Part shown: one piece after another, positions 6,580 to 7,380 of the stretch | How the letters are laid out: each line of letters opens with the position of its first letter | Position numbering within the stretch: the first letter of the stretch is position 1 | Assembly (NCBI GenBank): GCA_020851835.1 | Contig: JADZBZ010000517.1 | Location: forward strand, 1 to 7,380 | Reading direction: 5' to 3' | DNA length: 7,380 nt | Source: Acidobacteriota bacterium | GTDB taxonomy: Bacteria; Acidobacteriota; Vicinamibacteria; Vicinamibacterales; UBA2999 | Program-made: the position numbers and the translations under genes | Notes under the pieces: generated by a model | What the model was told of the DNA's origin: nothing | Seen by the model: the letters and a program-made list of their open reading frames with translations, nothing else | The model's database searches: none

Positions 6580-7380
6580 CAGTCGCGCGACCAGTTGCAG
6601 CACTTCAACATCCAGTACCCGGTGGATATGTTCCCGTTCACCGACGAGGAGCAGACCGACCCGGTGACGGGGGTGACCGACGGCCTGCTCGCACGTGCCC
6701 GGCGTGCCGGCACCGTGCCGAAGTTCTTCCACCTGCTCACCAACTCGGAGTACTTCAATCGCGCCGGCTCGCTGGTGCACACCGACGTGACGGGTACCCG
6801 TGACGTGGACCCGCCGCCGACGAGCCGCATCTACATGGTGGCGTCGGCCCCCCACATCACGGGCGCGTTTCCCCCCGGGCCGTACCAGGATCCCGACTTC
6901 GTCGGCCGGGCCGACATGAACCCGCTCGTCTACACGCCGGTCATCAGGGCCCTGTTCGCCGCGCTCGACACCTGGGTCGTGACGGGCGCGGCGCCGCCGC
7001 CGAGCCGGTATCCGCGGCTCAGTGATGGCACGCTCACCTCGCCCGAGAAGGCCGGCTGGCCCCACGTACCGGGGTTTGCCTTGCCACACTCCCCGATGAC
7101 GACGTATCGACTGGACTTCGGGCCCGGCTGGGCGCGCGGCCTGGTGGCGATCGAACCGCCACGGCTGGGGCCCGCCTTCGTCAGTCTCGTTCCGGCGGTG
7201 GACGAAGCCGGCAACGGGCGTGGCGGCATCCGGCTGCCGCAAGTGGCGGTGCCGCTGGCCACTCACACCGGCTGGAACTACCGGCGACCCTCCATTGGCG
7301 CCCCCGACCGCCTGGCCAGTGAGATCGGCTCGTACCTGCCGCTGCCGAAGACCCGCGAGGAGCGCGAGCGCACCGGCGAC
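6580..7380 (+). pseudogene. C-terminal part of the same alpha/beta hydrolase, beyond the in-frame stop; cut by window end
   Basis: Directly after the TAG the same frame stays open for 267 codons to the window edge and continues the family without a shift. It begins QSRDQLQHFN and includes YPVDMFPFTDEEQTDPVTG, DGLLARARRAGTVPK, SEYFNRAGSLVHTD, PPPSRYPRLSDGTL and IRLPQVAVPLATHTGWN. The histidine in ASAPHITG (codon 6853-6855, position 437 counting the stop) is a candidate for the catalytic histidine. Codon bias matches the neighbours, so decay is very recent or the stop is an artefact. Internal restarts exist at GTG 6622 and ATG 6628, but neither has a convincing Shine-Dalgarno, and a product starting there would lack the serine. 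The true C-terminus, probably some tens of residues further, is outside the window. Confidence 0.75.

Noticed and set aside
5470..7266. 598-codon minus-strand open frame covering most of the hydrolase gene, with no stop at the TAG site
   Set aside because: Although longer than the interrupted plus-strand fragment, its translation is His/Arg-rich low complexity without a family resemblance, while the plus frame has clear hydrolase motifs on both sides of the stop.

Overview
The window is high-GC bacterial DNA, roughly two-thirds G+C with strongly G/C-ending codons. Its genes resemble the secreted and accessory repertoire common in Acidobacteriota (Vicinamibacteria-like soil lineages): an exported DinB-fold protein, a large exported Asp-box (BNR/VPS10-like) beta-propeller, and an exported alpha/beta hydrolase of the Abhydrolase_10 type. 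The taxonomic assignment is an inference from gene content and composition; no rRNA or other marker gene is present.

Layout. On the minus strand, a two-domain family-2 glycosyltransferase-like gene (2220 to 706) is followed by an exported DinB-family gene (600 to 7), which has a clear Shine-Dalgarno. A divergent intergenic region (2221-2375) separates these from the plus-strand genes and contains a possible extended -10 promoter. On the plus strand, a 1040-residue propeller protein (2376-5498) is followed after 46 bases by an alpha/beta hydrolase gene that starts at 5545 and runs off the right edge. No tRNA, rRNA, CRISPR array, insertion sequence or other mobile element was seen. No gene-free stretch exceeds 300 bases.

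The notable point is in the hydrolase gene. Its reading frame is broken by a single in-frame TAG at 6577-6579. Beyond it the same frame stays open for all 267 remaining codons and still encodes the C-terminal half of the family, including the probable catalytic histidine. The stop lies where I recall relatives often carrying glutamine, so one CAG-to-TAG change would explain it. Two other genes here end in TAG, which argues against wholesale amber reassignment. A recent nonsense mutation or an assembly error is more likely than recoding.

Functional links are loose. Three of the four products carry export signals, so the region mainly supplies envelope or periplasmic proteins. The propeller and hydrolase genes could share a transcript. 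I see no convincing evidence of a new defence, mobile or biosynthetic system.
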